64,000 bases of DNA from Botryotinia globosa (Eukaryota; Ascomycota; Leotiomycetes; Helotiales; Sclerotiniaceae): assembly GCA_014898425.1 (NCBI GenBank), contig RCSZ01000006.1, positions 1,674,001-1,738,000 on the forward strand, given 5' to 3'. Shown in pieces: positions 35,637-46,796 of this stretch; within the stretch, counting starts at the first letter, position 1; every line of letters starts with the position of its first letter. Position numbers and translations under genes: made by a program. The notes below the pieces were generated by a model, which had not been told where the DNA came from, searched no databases, and worked only from the letters and a program-made list of their open reading frames with translations.

Positions 35637-36569
35637 ATGTCCAAAATCCTCGCAGTCTTTGGAGCCACCGGTCAACAAGGAAGCTCCATCATTCACCACG
35701 TATTAAACGACGCATCCCTATCCCAACAATACACCATCCGCGGCATAACCCGCGACACTACCTCGCCCGCATCCCAGAAACTCGCCGAGAAAATCTCCCT
35801 CATCCAGGGCGACATCAGCGATCCGCACTCGCTCCGCACAGCACTAACAAACGTACATACCGTATTCATAATGACCATTCCAGATTTCAGTCCCAACGCA
35901 GTAGAAATCGAATACCACAACGGCAAAACCATCGTAGACGTCGCTATCGAGATGGGAGTGCAATATATAATCTTCAGCACCCTACCACACGTAAGCGTGC
36001 TCTCCCACGGTAGATACACCCACGTCACCGCTTTCGATGCAAAAGCCAAGATCGAGCAGTACATCCGGAGTTGTGCGATCAAAAGTTCCTTCATCTCGCT
36101 CGGTTCCTTTATGCAGAATTTTCAAGCGCAGGACTTTCTGGCTCCGCAAAAGGCGGCGCATGGAACATGGGTGATGTCTCGACATGCGAGTGCGAAAATG
36201 CCGTTTCCGTTACTCGATGCGGTAGCTGATGCGGGAAAATTCGTGGGTGCGATTCTCGCCGAGCCGGATAAGTATCAGGGGGACACTTTCTGTGCCGCGG
36301 CGAAGATTTACACAATGGAAGAGATTGTCGCTGTGCTGTCAAAATCAAGTGGAAAAAATATCGTTTATGAACAAGTCAGCGAAGAGACTTTCAAGAGCGG
36401 TATGTCTTTTGCGGCGGAGATGTTTGCCGAGTATTTCAGCTTCTGTGAGGAATTTGGATATTGGGGTCCGGGATCTGAGGAGAAGGTTGCGTGGGCAGTA
36501 GAAAATGCGCGCGGGAAATTAGCGACGTTGGAGGAGTTTGTGGAAGCGCATCCTTATCAGCTTGGATGA
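35637..36569 (+). CDS. NmrA-like NAD(P)-binding family protein
   Basis: A single exon of 310 residues from ATG 35637. An upstream in-frame ATG at 35547 sits too close to the TATA box, and the Rossmann start MSKILAVFGATGQQGSS follows directly from 35637. The glycine motif GATGQQG near residue 9, a following ITRD arginine (NADP-type contact), IQGDISD, FIMTIPDF and QYIIFSTLP match the NmrA/HSCARG group of atypical short-chain dehydrogenases. These sense the NAD(P) redox state or act as reductases, and often sit beside pathway regulators. No signal peptide or membrane span. The open frame is intact, unlike the enzyme genes upstream. Substrate or partner unknown. Confidence 0.88.
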   Translation: MSKILAVFGATGQQGSSIIHHVLNDASLSQQYTIRGITRDTTSPASQKLAEKISLIQGDISDPHSLRTALTNVHTVFIMTIPDFSPNAVEIEYHNGKTIVDVAIEMGVQYIIFSTLPHVSVLSHGRYTHVTAFDAKAKIEQYIRSCAIKSSFISLGSFMQNFQAQDFLAPQKAAHGTWVMSRHASAKMPFPLLDAVADAGKFVGAILAEPDKYQGDTFCAAAKIYTMEEIVAVLSKSSGKNIVYEQVSEETFKSGMSFAAEMFAEYFSFCEEFGYWGPGSEEKVAWAVENARGKLATLEEFVEAHPYQLG

Positions 36570-39015
36570 TTGACACTTGATAGATCCCGGTTCTATATCA
36601 TATTTAGTCGATTATTTCTAGGAGCACCCATGGTAATGGTAGTGATGAAATTTGATGAAGGTTTCTAGACATCTATTTGTTTACTCCTTAGCGATGAGCA
36701 AGGCTGCGTCGTATTCGTTGCTGTGAGAATCGCATCTTCTTCTGATAATACTCACCATCATTTTTATCCCCCAGACTCTCAACCCAATTTTCCAAATACA
36801 ACATAACTATCCACTTTTCTTCTCCCTCGCGTATACACATCATCTCATCTCGCTCTCTCCCCCAAACCATCCCCAATCACACCATCACATCAAATAACAC
36901 AAAAAGAATCTTTCATCCAATCAATCACATGCCAAATCAACCATCAAATCCATCAGACACATAGAAAAGGGTATCTTCATGCCACCCGGATACTCCAACC
37001 GTCAACGTTCTATATAACTCACAGTATCTCGCATAATAAAGTTTCATCGCTCAAGCTTCCGCGTTCTACATTTAGCAGAAAGATGCCTACACAAATTTCA
37101 CAAGTTGCACACTTACAGCAAAACATTAATATTCGACAAGTCCATCTCGCAACTGTGAAACATGCCCAGAAATACTTTCCAGATATACAACACATCCGTA
37201 GCAAACATCTTAGCGCAAGAGTCCAAAACTTCCACACAAGCATTCGTCATCTGAAAGCCACAAACAAAGAATCCAATCACCCAATCCAATCCATTGCGTT
37301 GGGCCATGTTCCAGAATCTCAATATCGGATGTGACTCCCAAGCCCGTCTGATTCCGAGAATCTTATCTTTCAGCACCGAGAATAATCTCACATCATCTTC
37401 TACTTATCGAACGGTAAACCGACGAATATGATTATACTCCTCAGAGATCGCAGCTGACAAGCGATAATCGACCAACGATATCATAGAGAAAGATAGCGAT
37501 ATCATCAAATCTCTCCTTTCCTTTCCTTTCCTTTCCTTTCCACTCCACAAGCGAAAAGGAATATAAACTTCACCTCCTCCAGAGAAATTTCTCATTCAGC
37601 AACCCATATACTCATAACCTCCTTCATTTCCCTATCCACCATTTCCCTATCCATCATTCTTCTCGACTCCCTCACAACCTCCTCACTCTCCACCTCCACA
37701 TCATTCTCGAAACTCAAAACCTAAGAGCTCGCTTAAATATATTTAATCCTCAACATTAATTAATATCAATACTTTTATTAAAATCTAAATATCTTTTTAT
37801 TTTATTCTATTCTATTTCATTTTATTTTATTCCATCCCATTCTATCCACTCTATTCTATCCCATCCCATCCTATTCTATCTCATTCTATCCCATCCCATC
37901 CTATTCTATCTCATTCTATCCCATCCCATCCCATCCCATCCCAACACAATACAATTACAATGCAACACAACACCATTCACTCACTCTAATCCCAATCTCA
38001 AACCCAATCATATTAATTTGATTGTATTTTTATTCGCTCGCTAGGTACTCTACAGTACATCCACATAGTTCTTCTCCATCCCTCCCCATATTCCATCCCA
38101 TTCTTTCCACCCCCCCCCCCCCCCCCCCCTCCTTTTAAATCGCTTCCCCCCTTTCCCAACTCCCCACTCCCCATCTATCAATCGATCGATCAATTACCAT
38201 ACCATAGCCACACAAATCATTCGTACAAATTCCTCCATCTTTCTTCCCTACCCCCATTCAAGTTCTCCTCTCCACCCTACACTATCCACCCATTCATCCC
38301 ATCACAATCACAATCATAAAAGCCGTTAATCCTTCCATCCCATCCATTTCTTCTGCAAGAAAGGCCCAGCCAAAAACAAAAACCAAAGCCAGGCCCTATC
38401 CCATCTATATGAATTCCATGTCACAAAGACTGAACAAACAGAAATCTATGATCATTTCATTTTCGCCCATCCCAATCAAAAAGGAAAAAAAGTAGACAAA
38501 TGCAAACCACCTCACCCCACCTCCAACAAAAAAAAAGCACCCAACCCATCCACCCAATGCCCCTATAAAATAGTGAAAGATGAGAAAAAAATTGACGATG
38601 TGATATTTTCGCCAGTTACTACATCTTCTCATCTGTGGTGAACAGGAGAGGTTGTCGTATTCTGCTCGACAAAGGAAACTCGTTGATTAATACTTTTTAG
38701 TCGCAGCATATCGGGAATGTTCATGATCCCGAAAGAATTCAAAGCGCTAAGTTCAGGTGATTTTGTTTCATATAATCCAACGGAAGAAATAGAAGAAGAA
38801 AAAGTCCATCCTATGTGCGTAACGCGAAGAAAGCCAATTATTGATCGCCTGTGCCTGCCATTTAAGCCCCCATGAAAAGCGCCTTCGCTTGAGTTTTGAT
38901 AATCTGACTGATGATACCGCTCAATTTACAGGATTGCAAGCAAAGTATGATGAAGAAAAGAAAATTTTGGTGGTTGGTGCACCACCCGTGCTGTAATTGA
39001 GAGTCATGCACTCCT
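36570..39015. other. Intergenic, C/T/A-rich, no gene supported
   Basis: Contains CTTTC repeats (37505-37542), ATTCTATCCC-type repeats (37800-37940) and a C tract. An 83-codon frame at 37083-37334 follows a TATA-like CTATATAA, but has no recognisable content and an overlapping frame on the other strand. Not called. The last 150 bases are probably the VAC7 3' UTR. Confidence 0.45.
38110..38129. repeat. Poly-C tract, 20 bases
   Basis: An uninterrupted run of 20 C. The length is likely to vary and to be error-prone in sequencing. Confidence 0.9.
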
Positions 39016-41805
39016 CTAATCGAATAAGTCATGAGTCCCGTCGATGACATGAACATTGTCCGGATCTTGATCAGCAGCATTTGGCTTGACTGTTGCTCGA
39101 CCCTCAACTCCAATACTCCTAGCTTTTGAGCTGAGTGGAAGCGTGTATTTTAGCGTGCCTCGGACGATCAGGTCGAACTCGTGTTGAAGAACTCGCCCCC
39201 AGCGCTCTGATCCACGTGGTTCCGTCTGATTTCCAGGTTTCAAGATTCGCATCTCCCCGACAGATACAGATGATGTAGGTTTGAATGGCGACCCTTCAAA
39301 GATCAAGGGACTCTCGAAATTATAAATGTGTCCAATTTCCAAATTCGGATTGGTGTTTGGATCATCATCCATCGGCGGATCATTGATTGGATCATCCCGT
39401 CGCTGTTTGAATCCACGCCTCCACGAAAATTTGGTTGGTGGCTGTGCCCACCACTCCGAATCTGTACCTGCATATTTGGACTTTGCAAAAATAACCATAT
39501 CCATAGAATCGATAGTGACAGCAACCAGGTTGGGATTTTGAGCCGTAACCTGTAAATCTATAATGACATCTTGTTCGCTAGCCAAGATATTTCTCAAAGC
39601 CAACACCTTCACATTGCCCAGGGGCTGGGTTGTCGCAAAGAGGAATGCCACAAGACCTGCCGCGACGAGGAGAAGCAGCACGGAAACAAACATGCATCCC
39701 GCAAACCGAGCGATGGATGAGCGGTCGCTTCTTTGATGTTCCATGTGTCTTGATGATGGGGCATTCCCACGGCGTATGCGACTTGATCGAGTTGAACGAA
39801 TGGTAGATGGAATAAGTGGTGTTCTTTCATCGTCCGCAGCATCATCAAGATCGTATCCCGAGCTAATTGGCGACGTCTTCCTGCCGTTCACGTTGCCTCC
39901 CATGGACATTCTCGCCGTGTTTACCACTCTCGGACTCGTAGGCCTTGAGCCTTGGCGGGTAGGGTTTGCGGCAAATTTGGATTTCGCCGCATGTGGAAAA
40001 GGTGATTCGTTATCGAAGAGAGATGCATGGCCGTTTCCCCCATTTCTCCCCCAACGGCTAAAGTGATGATGTGCCGTCCCTCGGCCTAAATTACTTCGTG
40101 CTGTGCCCTTTCCGTCGTCTTCTGTTGACATTTCTTGGCCCGCGCTATTGTAAGAGTTTGCGAATTTCATACTCTTTTTCATCGCCACACTGTGATTGCT
40201 ACTATCCATCATTGAGCGCAATCCGTTTCTTGCATCTATTTGACTGGCCATGGATGTAGCACTTGGGGTTCGGGAATGAAATCGACGAGGTCGCTCTTGT
40301 TCTGGGGGATTCGATTCATACACAAAGGTCTCTTCGGAATCGGAGGAATTCGCTTCGTCGACCGCGCTCGCGACTTTAGCTTCGAAGATATCGGCCTTGG
40401 AAGAAGCTGGACGTTGTCTGGTTAGCAAAAGGGAAGCACTATACAAATTTAAACTGGGTCTACGAGGAGATCTCTCTGGTATCGTCCGCTCGGGACTCGT
40501 CGAGTCCATACTTCCTTTACGTGGCGAGGGTCCTTGTCCACACGCCCTGTCTGGAGACCGAGCGGAATATGCACTTGAAATTGATCTTGTAGAATAATGA
40601 TGAAGTAATCTGGATCTTGAAATTGATTGCTCACCCGTTCCAGAAGTGACCGATGGGGCCTTTCGACTCTTCTTCTTCTCCTTCCGAGGGCGAATGGTCT
40701 CGGTGCTTTGCTTGGCCCGTAAACTTCCATTGGCCAATCCTCCCGCGCCCGTAGCCAGAGTAATTTGTGGGATCGAGCTAACAGTCTCCGTCTCAACCGT
40801 CATGTTTTTCGCAGAGCCTTCCCCGGATGGTTTGCCCCGCGCTGCTGCTGGTCCACTAAATGATTTAGGTGGCCCCGTGCGAGTTGCCGTCGGGGTAGTG
40901 TTCTTCATCTTGCTGTCCCCCTTCCCACCACTCTCACTCCCACTCTCATTTGTCACAATCGTCGGCTTCTTCAAGGTCTCAACCGATGCGCCATCCATCA
41001 GATCCTGTTCTGTTGGTAAAGTTGGACTTCCCTGCGTGGTTGTGTCGATTGCGCCATCGAGTTCGAACGATGGAGTGTTGGGTTGGCTGATCTCCTGGAC
41101 GGTTTCTAACGTTGAACTACCACCACTGACACCTCTCGCAGGTGTTCGCATCCCTGGTGTTAACAGGTTCTCTTCTGATTCGCTCTCGGCCGCAGATTTT
41201 CCTTCCGCTCTTTGCTCTGCAGTGGGAGAGGTTCTCTGCACATTGATCGCGGGGATTTCTTGTTCCGTCTTTCGAGGCGATAGCAGGCTGCTCTGTCTGG
41301 GAGGAGGTGATCTTATTCTCGGGGATACAGGCCAACGTGGACCATCTCTGATCTCACTCGTTACTAGCGGCTTCTGAGGTATTGGTGCTCTAATCAAAGG
41401 TTCGGATGCAACGTGATTCAAAGTAGGAAGCTTTTGAGCTGATAACCCTCGTTGGATCGCCGCAGCAGACGGTGGGTGTTGACTACTCGCTGAACGTGAA
41501 GGACTAATGTCTTGGCTATTCTTCCGTGATCTCGAAGGGGTACCTGAGCGAACGGCAGAGGGATTTCTTAGTTGAGGTCGGACTGGTGACGATTCGCGTG
41601 ATCCTATTGGGCTATTGGTTGCAGACGATGCCCGGTGTGTTTGTAATCTCTTAACAGTAGGTTTAGTTGATGTATCGTAGTTCCTTCTAGATGAAGCGAA
41701 GGGTTTTGAATCTGAAGTTGGTGATGGAATGTTTGTATCTAATGGTGATGGTGAAGTAGTCTCTCGCATCTCTGCAGGTTTCTGCGTGTATGATTTGTCG
41801 TCCAT
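39016..41805 (-). CDS. vac7: Vac7-like regulator of the Fab1 phosphoinositide kinase
   Basis: A single exon of 929 residues from ATG 41805; the frame is open two codons further, but only through GTG. The N-terminal 690 residues are disordered and rich in S, P and R (for example SRSRKNSQDISPSRSASS). A basic stretch then leads into one transmembrane helix, FAGCMFVSVLLLLVAAGLVA, at about 703-725. The C-terminal lumenal domain has LRNILASEQDVIIDLQVTAQ, NPNLVAVTIDSMDMVIFAKS and a conserved end, the Vac7 domain with its LEA-like fold. In yeast Vac7 sits in the vacuole membrane and activates Fab1 to make PI(3,5)P2, controlling vacuole size and osmotic response. Length and layout are as in other filamentous fungi. 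Confidence 0.9.
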   Translation of the reverse strand: MDDKSYTQKPAEMRETTSPSPLDTNIPSPTSDSKPFASSRRNYDTSTKPTVKRLQTHRASSATNSPIGSRESSPVRPQLRNPSAVRSGTPSRSRKNSQDISPSRSASSQHPPSAAAIQRGLSAQKLPTLNHVASEPLIRAPIPQKPLVTSEIRDGPRWPVSPRIRSPPPRQSSLLSPRKTEQEIPAINVQRTSPTAEQRAEGKSAAESESEENLLTPGMRTPARGVSGGSSTLETVQEISQPNTPSFELDGAIDTTTQGSPTLPTEQDLMDGASVETLKKPTIVTNESGSESGGKGDSKMKNTTPTATRTGPPKSFSGPAAARGKPSGEGSAKNMTVETETVSSIPQITLATGAGGLANGSLRAKQSTETIRPRKEKKKSRKAPSVTSGTGEQSISRSRLLHHYSTRSISSAYSARSPDRACGQGPSPRKGSMDSTSPERTIPERSPRRPSLNLYSASLLLTRQRPASSKADIFEAKVASAVDEANSSDSEETFVYESNPPEQERPRRFHSRTPSATSMASQIDARNGLRSMMDSSNHSVAMKKSMKFANSYNSAGQEMSTEDDGKGTARSNLGRGTAHHHFSRWGRNGGNGHASLFDNESPFPHAAKSKFAANPTRQGSRPTSPRVVNTARMSMGGNVNGRKTSPISSGYDLDDAADDERTPLIPSTIRSTRSSRIRRGNAPSSRHMEHQRSDRSSIARFAGCMFVSVLLLLVAAGLVAFLFATTQPLGNVKVLALRNILASEQDVIIDLQVTAQNPNLVAVTIDSMDMVIFAKSKYAGTDSEWWAQPPTKFSWRRGFKQRRDDPINDPPMDDDPNTNPNLEIGHIYNFESPLIFEGSPFKPTSSVSVGEMRILKPGNQTEPRGSERWGRVLQHEFDLIVRGTLKYTLPLSSKARSIGVEGRATVKPNAADQDPDNVHVIDGTHDLFD

Positions 41806-42293
41806 TGTCACTTACTTCTTGATTTTGGGGGGGAAGCCGTACGAGTACAACGTAACGAAAAGTTAAAGAGGGTAGCTTTGGGTAGGTACGACGAGTGAGA
41901 AGGTAGTGCGTTAATTTAGAGGAGGGATACTGTACTAAGTAGCGAATGGGGAGGTACCCGAACCCAACTTTTCTCTGCCAGCAAAACTTTAATGATGGAG
42001 TAATCTTATGGTTATGGTTATGAATGGATGGATGGATGGAGAGGTGGAATTTAACGAGCCAAATGATGGATTGAGTTAAGAAAGATCATATCAACCATTC
42101 AAAGAAGATTTCCTGAATACTGGCGGGATCGAATCAAATAAGAAATAAGCAATTCTCGATGGATTTTGCTTTTTTTTCCTTCCTTGGAATGGTAAAGAGG
42201 GGTCGGGTGGTGAGGTCGTTGAGGTCGTTGAGGTCGTTGAGGTTGTGATGAGTGGTGTGTTTGTTGTGTTGTTGTAAATGTTTCAATAAGGCT

Positions 42294-42412
42294 ATGTGTG
42301 TGTATATGTGTGTGTGTGTATGTGTGTGTGTGTGTGTGTGTATATATGCATATGTATATATAAATGTATATATAAATGTATATATAAATGTATATATAAA
42401 TGTATATGTTAT
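42294..42412. repeat. TG microsatellite joined to a 12-bp tandem (TATATAAATGTA)
   Basis: TGTGTGTA-type repeats run into four copies of TATATAAATGTA. Confidence 0.88.
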
Positions 42413-44887
42413 GTGTTATGTAATCCAACTTGTAGGAATAGATAGATGGGATTGGATGGATTGGAAGTGTAAATGGTTAGAATTTGGCTTGGGTTCTTTG
42501 TGTGTGTGTATTGTCTACTAGGTAATGAGGATAAGATGGGAAACGAGAATCGGTAGAAGAATCAGATTTTGCTTTCTCTTCTTTCTCTTCTTCTGCCTTT
42601 TCTCTGTCTGCTCCGCTTTCCACCAAACTCTTCTCGAACTGCGATTTTGAATGGTCTATGTAGGTATGTATGTGTATGTGTATGTGCAATGCGCAATGTG
42701 CAGCATGTCCATGACCATGTCCATGTCCATGTCCATGTCCATGTGAATAATGACAAGTACAAGTCCTCCTCCGCACCAATTACTCATAATGTGAATTCAG
42801 CCAACGGTTCAATTGAGCGGCACAGGGCAAGTGGCCTGGCACGCTGGCACGCCTGGTGGGAAAAAGACGAGACTCCATCTGACTAATAAGCTCAACTGGG
42901 ATTGATGTACCCAGGTATGTTTGTTCAGTTCATAAGGTTAATGACCTCTGAAGAAAAAATTACATTCCGAGGTCGAGAAGTAAACTCCGAACATCTAGAG
43001 AGAAGTAAACTCCGATATTCTAGATGTTGGATCGGCTGTGTTGTGAATATTATACTACAGTAGCATTCTACTGGTATGACTGACTATTACATATGAAACA
43101 TGATTTAAGCTTCCTTAACAATGCTCGCTCTATTTACATCATGTAGATTTGACCGTGTTTACTCTCATCTCGATGGTACCTGAAAACCGATCTTCTCCTC
43201 CAAGCCAGCCCTCCACCACACATCAGTCAAGTCAAGTCATGTCACAACAAAAAATGATGAAAGCGGCTCCTCTCACATGTTCGTTCCCCTACCTACCTAC
43301 CCGATCTAGCATCTCCCCATCTACCTACCCCGGGATCCGGAGACAAACCTCCTAGAAGTTACCACATATAAGTTACACTTGTTTGCATACCCATCTATAT
43401 ATGTAGGTACTTGTGTACAGTAATCAATCAAATCAACCCGAATCGTGATCTGAAACATTCATTTGTGAAGAAGAAGAAGGCTGAACTTTGCTTTCCTTTC
43501 CTTTCATTCCTCTCCAAGACTAACGATAAAGGTCGACTGATATACCCAGTACCACAAGTTACCTATAATCAAAACATAGAATACCTAGTACTTGATAGAA
43601 ACTTGATACCTCCTCCATCCTCCATCCTCCATCCTCCATACTTTATTCTATAGAGTACATCATTCCTCTCATTTCTAATTGGTTAATTCACGATGCATCT
43701 ATTCTACCTACCACCTAGCCCATCCACTTTTTATGCATACCTACTCCATTCCCTTCCGTAAACACGTTTTGATTCATTTGATCTTTTCTCCATCCATTGA
43801 TTTTATGCAGTGCAAAGGGTCTAGAAGGTCTAGATGCGGGCTGATGCTGCTGATTGCTGATGCTGCTGATGCTACTGATGATGAGAAATGGAAAAACAGG
43901 TTATGAAACGAGGTCTTTGGGGTCTTGGCTTGGGGTTGGATGGTCTTCTTTAGAATTCAATGATTGGATCGAGCGTGCGATCGATACAGGATAAGTACCT
44001 ACTAGATAGAAATAGGTAATCCGGTCGTTACCTCTTGAAGTACCTAGGTAGATACTCTGACGATTACCTAGTTTGTATATCTATGGTAGCTGAACTGGAG
44101 ACGGGAGTATGAAATATGTAGAGATGGTATTGGTATTTAGTAGATATCATGTATGTATGTATGTATGTATGTAGTATGTATGAATGAATATATAAATGAA
44201 TATATAAATGAATATATAAATGAATATATAAATATACTCCGGTTTGTTGACTCGGGATTCCAATGCTTTCTTCATTTCATCTAGACAGCTTTATCTCGTC
44301 TCTATCTCGATCCATCTATCTCTCCGTTTTCCATCTTCTCCTCTCCTACAACTGAAATCATCAAATCATCCAGTATCTACCCATTCCCGAGATTTACAAA
44401 TATAATTCAATCCCAATTCTCTACAAGGTGGTCTTACAAATTACAATATATCAATCAATATCATCCCAACCATTTCAATCATTTCAACAATCTCACATAT
44501 TGAATCAGTGTTCCCTCACTCTACTCCCCTCTCCCATCTTGGAATTCTAATACATTGGTTTCATTTATTCATTTATTCATTCTTTCACCATATCACAGCT
44601 CTAAATATTTCTATATATTTCTATATATTTCTATATATTATATATCATACTGTTTCGATGAGTATATATATCGATTCTTATAAGATAGATAGATAGATAG
44701 ATATCAAAAAACGAAACACAAGAGAGATTTTATAATTCGTTATATAGATAAATTAATAAATAGCTAGATGATTAATGAAACAAATCAATCTGGAAATCAC
44801 ATTCAGATTTGAGAATGAGAAAATAAGAATATATTTAAAATTCCGGATTGTAGGGAATGAATGATTATTTATATGTTGTTATGTATA

Positions 44888-45025
44888 TAGAGTATATATA
44901 GAGTGTATATAGAGTGTATATAGAGTGTATATAGAGTGTATATAGAGTGTATATAGAGTGTATATAGAGTGTATATAGAGTGTATATAGTATAGTGTATA
45001 TATAGAGTGTATATAGTGTATATAT
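44888..45025. repeat. 11-bp tandem repeat (AGAGTGTATAT), about 9-10 copies
   Basis: Head-to-tail units of AGAGTGTATAT with degenerate ends. Confidence 0.88.
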
Positions 45026-45182
45026 GGATATTCTAACAACTAATCCTAGTCTTCGTATTGAAAATCATATAGGAAGGGAATAGTGTAGTGAATGTTTGAT
45101 GGGTTATGTGAGATGATGATGATGATGATGATATTCAGATAATACTTTTAGTGTACTCGAGTACGAGTATATTCAAATCTAT

Positions 45183-45246
45183 TCTGAATACTAACTGACT
45201 GAATACTAACTGACTGAATACTGACTGACTGAATACTGACTGACTA
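45183..45246. repeat. 15-bp tandem repeat (CTGAATACTRACTGA), about 4 copies
   Basis: Units of CTGAATACTAACTGA / CTGAATACTGACTGA. Confidence 0.85.
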
Positions 45247-46371
45247 ATTTGTTAAATGACTAATTACTAAATAAGTGAAAGAAAGAAACCGAGAGTATTC
45301 CATAGATAATCAAGATACCTTTTCCTTTTCTATTAAGTATTGAATTAGATATATAAGTTGTAGGTTGTAAGTTAAACCTACCACCCATCTACTCCAGTCC
45401 GTACAGTCCGTACAGTCCGTTAAACCCATAAAACCCATAAAACCCGGTTCCGCGGCTGATGCTGACTGATGCTTATATCAATGCTGCTTACATCATCCAC
45501 AGTACTTCTCTATCTACCTACCTACCCGAGCTACCTCCCTCCCTCCCTACCACCTATCAACCTACAATCCACCATTCCCAACCAGAAACCAGGGAAAATC
45601 GCATAAGAACATAAACACCTCCAGAACACACACAAACACACACCTGACACATATCCACCAATTTCTTTGGTTCATGATACACTCCATCACTCACTTCCGT
45701 TCCCTAAAATACTTGGTAAGAAACTACGCAGTATAGTTGGCTCTGTCTCATAACCCCGTCTGTTCATGCTCGATTTCGCATTTCATTTTGCATTTCGCAT
45801 TTTGCATTTCGCATTTTGCATTTTGTTTTCTGGTAGGAGAAGAGAGCTTTCTCCACATGTAGATAGTTAATTCTGCGTATTGATTCAGAGTCTGTGGATG
45901 ATACTGTACTGCACTGCATTGTACCCCCACGCACATCAATGCGCACGTGGCGGGTGGACAGCGCATCGATCATTCTTGAGGTCTTGGGTTTGGGTTGCTT
46001 TTACTTTGTTTTAGCGGTGCCGGGTGGAGTGCTTGTTCGGTTTGCTTACTTTGGCATTTATTTACGTTTATTGTTTTTTGGTTTCTTTGTGCTTGTGCAC
46101 CGTGGAGTGTGAGTGAGTAAGGATTGCGGTGTGGAGTTTTTGAGTTGGCCGGAGTGGAAGTTTCCGCTGGGGGTTGGGGATATTCTTGAAGCGAGGATTG
46201 GAGGGTGTTTGGTCTGGCATGAGCGTGAGGAGGGTTGTGAGAGCGAGGTTGAGTGGAGGGTACATTAATCGAGTGATTGGAGCTGGGAATGGATATCTAC
46301 ATACATGTATACATATACATCATTCGTTACTCAAAGTCATCATTCCAGAAATCTATACCACTCTCTAACGT

Positions 46372-46695
46372 ATGTCAGATAATCCTCCGTCAAATATAGA
46401 ATTATATTATGGAGCACTTCATCGTTACGGAGAAGAACCGCGACGATCGAGATATAACTGGTCAGGTAAAATTGCCAAGCTCTTCTACATTTTATATCCG
46501 TTTTGCCGGATTGTGATCTTGGGCACTCGTGTAACTCTTTTACATCTTGACATTTTTTATCCTTTTCAGTTAGAGGCCGATTGGAGAGAAAGGACGGCCG
46601 TGGAAATTGTATGGTTTCTTCCTTGCAGATACATGTATATTATATACCGACTATTGCATTTGCTTTCATGGTCAAGACAACTTAAAACTTCATAA
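46372..46695 (+). CDS. Short hypothetical ORF (107 codons), doubtful
   Basis: ATG-initiated frame with one hydrophobic middle stretch (IAKLFYILYPFCRIVILG). It ends about 100 bases before the GMC oxidoreductase start and could be part of that gene's long 5' region. No recognised domain and no close upstream TATA box. It is listed only because it is the one non-repetitive frame in a long empty stretch. Confidence 0.18.
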   Translation: MSDNPPSNIELYYGALHRYGEEPRRSRYNWSGKIAKLFYILYPFCRIVILGTRVTLLHLDIFYPFQLEADWRERTAVEIVWFLPCRYMYIIYRLLHLLSWSRQLKTS

Positions 46696-46796
46696 CGAAT
46701 TCTCGTTCGTGATGATAGTAATCATTGTAATTTTCATGAGTTTATGTTGAACCTATACACCTGGTGGAAGTGACCAACTCTGCTACAATCTCAACT

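Larger units (their letters stand above)
41806..46371. other. Long intergenic region with microsatellites, no gene supported
   Basis: The first 300-400 bases are presumably the VAC7 promoter. The rest holds TG/TATG, CATGTC, GTAT and other simple repeats and C/T-rich unique sequence. Frames such as 42099-42428 and 42477-42779 follow the repeats. Confidence 0.5.

Noticed and set aside
37083..37334. 83-codon frame after a TATA-like box
   Set aside because: No recognisable content, ordinary chance length, and an overlapping frame on the opposite strand.
40646..41377. 243-codon frame on the plus strand
   Set aside because: It lies entirely opposite the VAC7 exon and has no domain. It is a shadow of S/P-rich coding on the other strand.
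42099..42779. Repetitive frames rich in Y/I, H/T or H/G
   Set aside because: They follow TG/TATG and CATGTC microsatellites.
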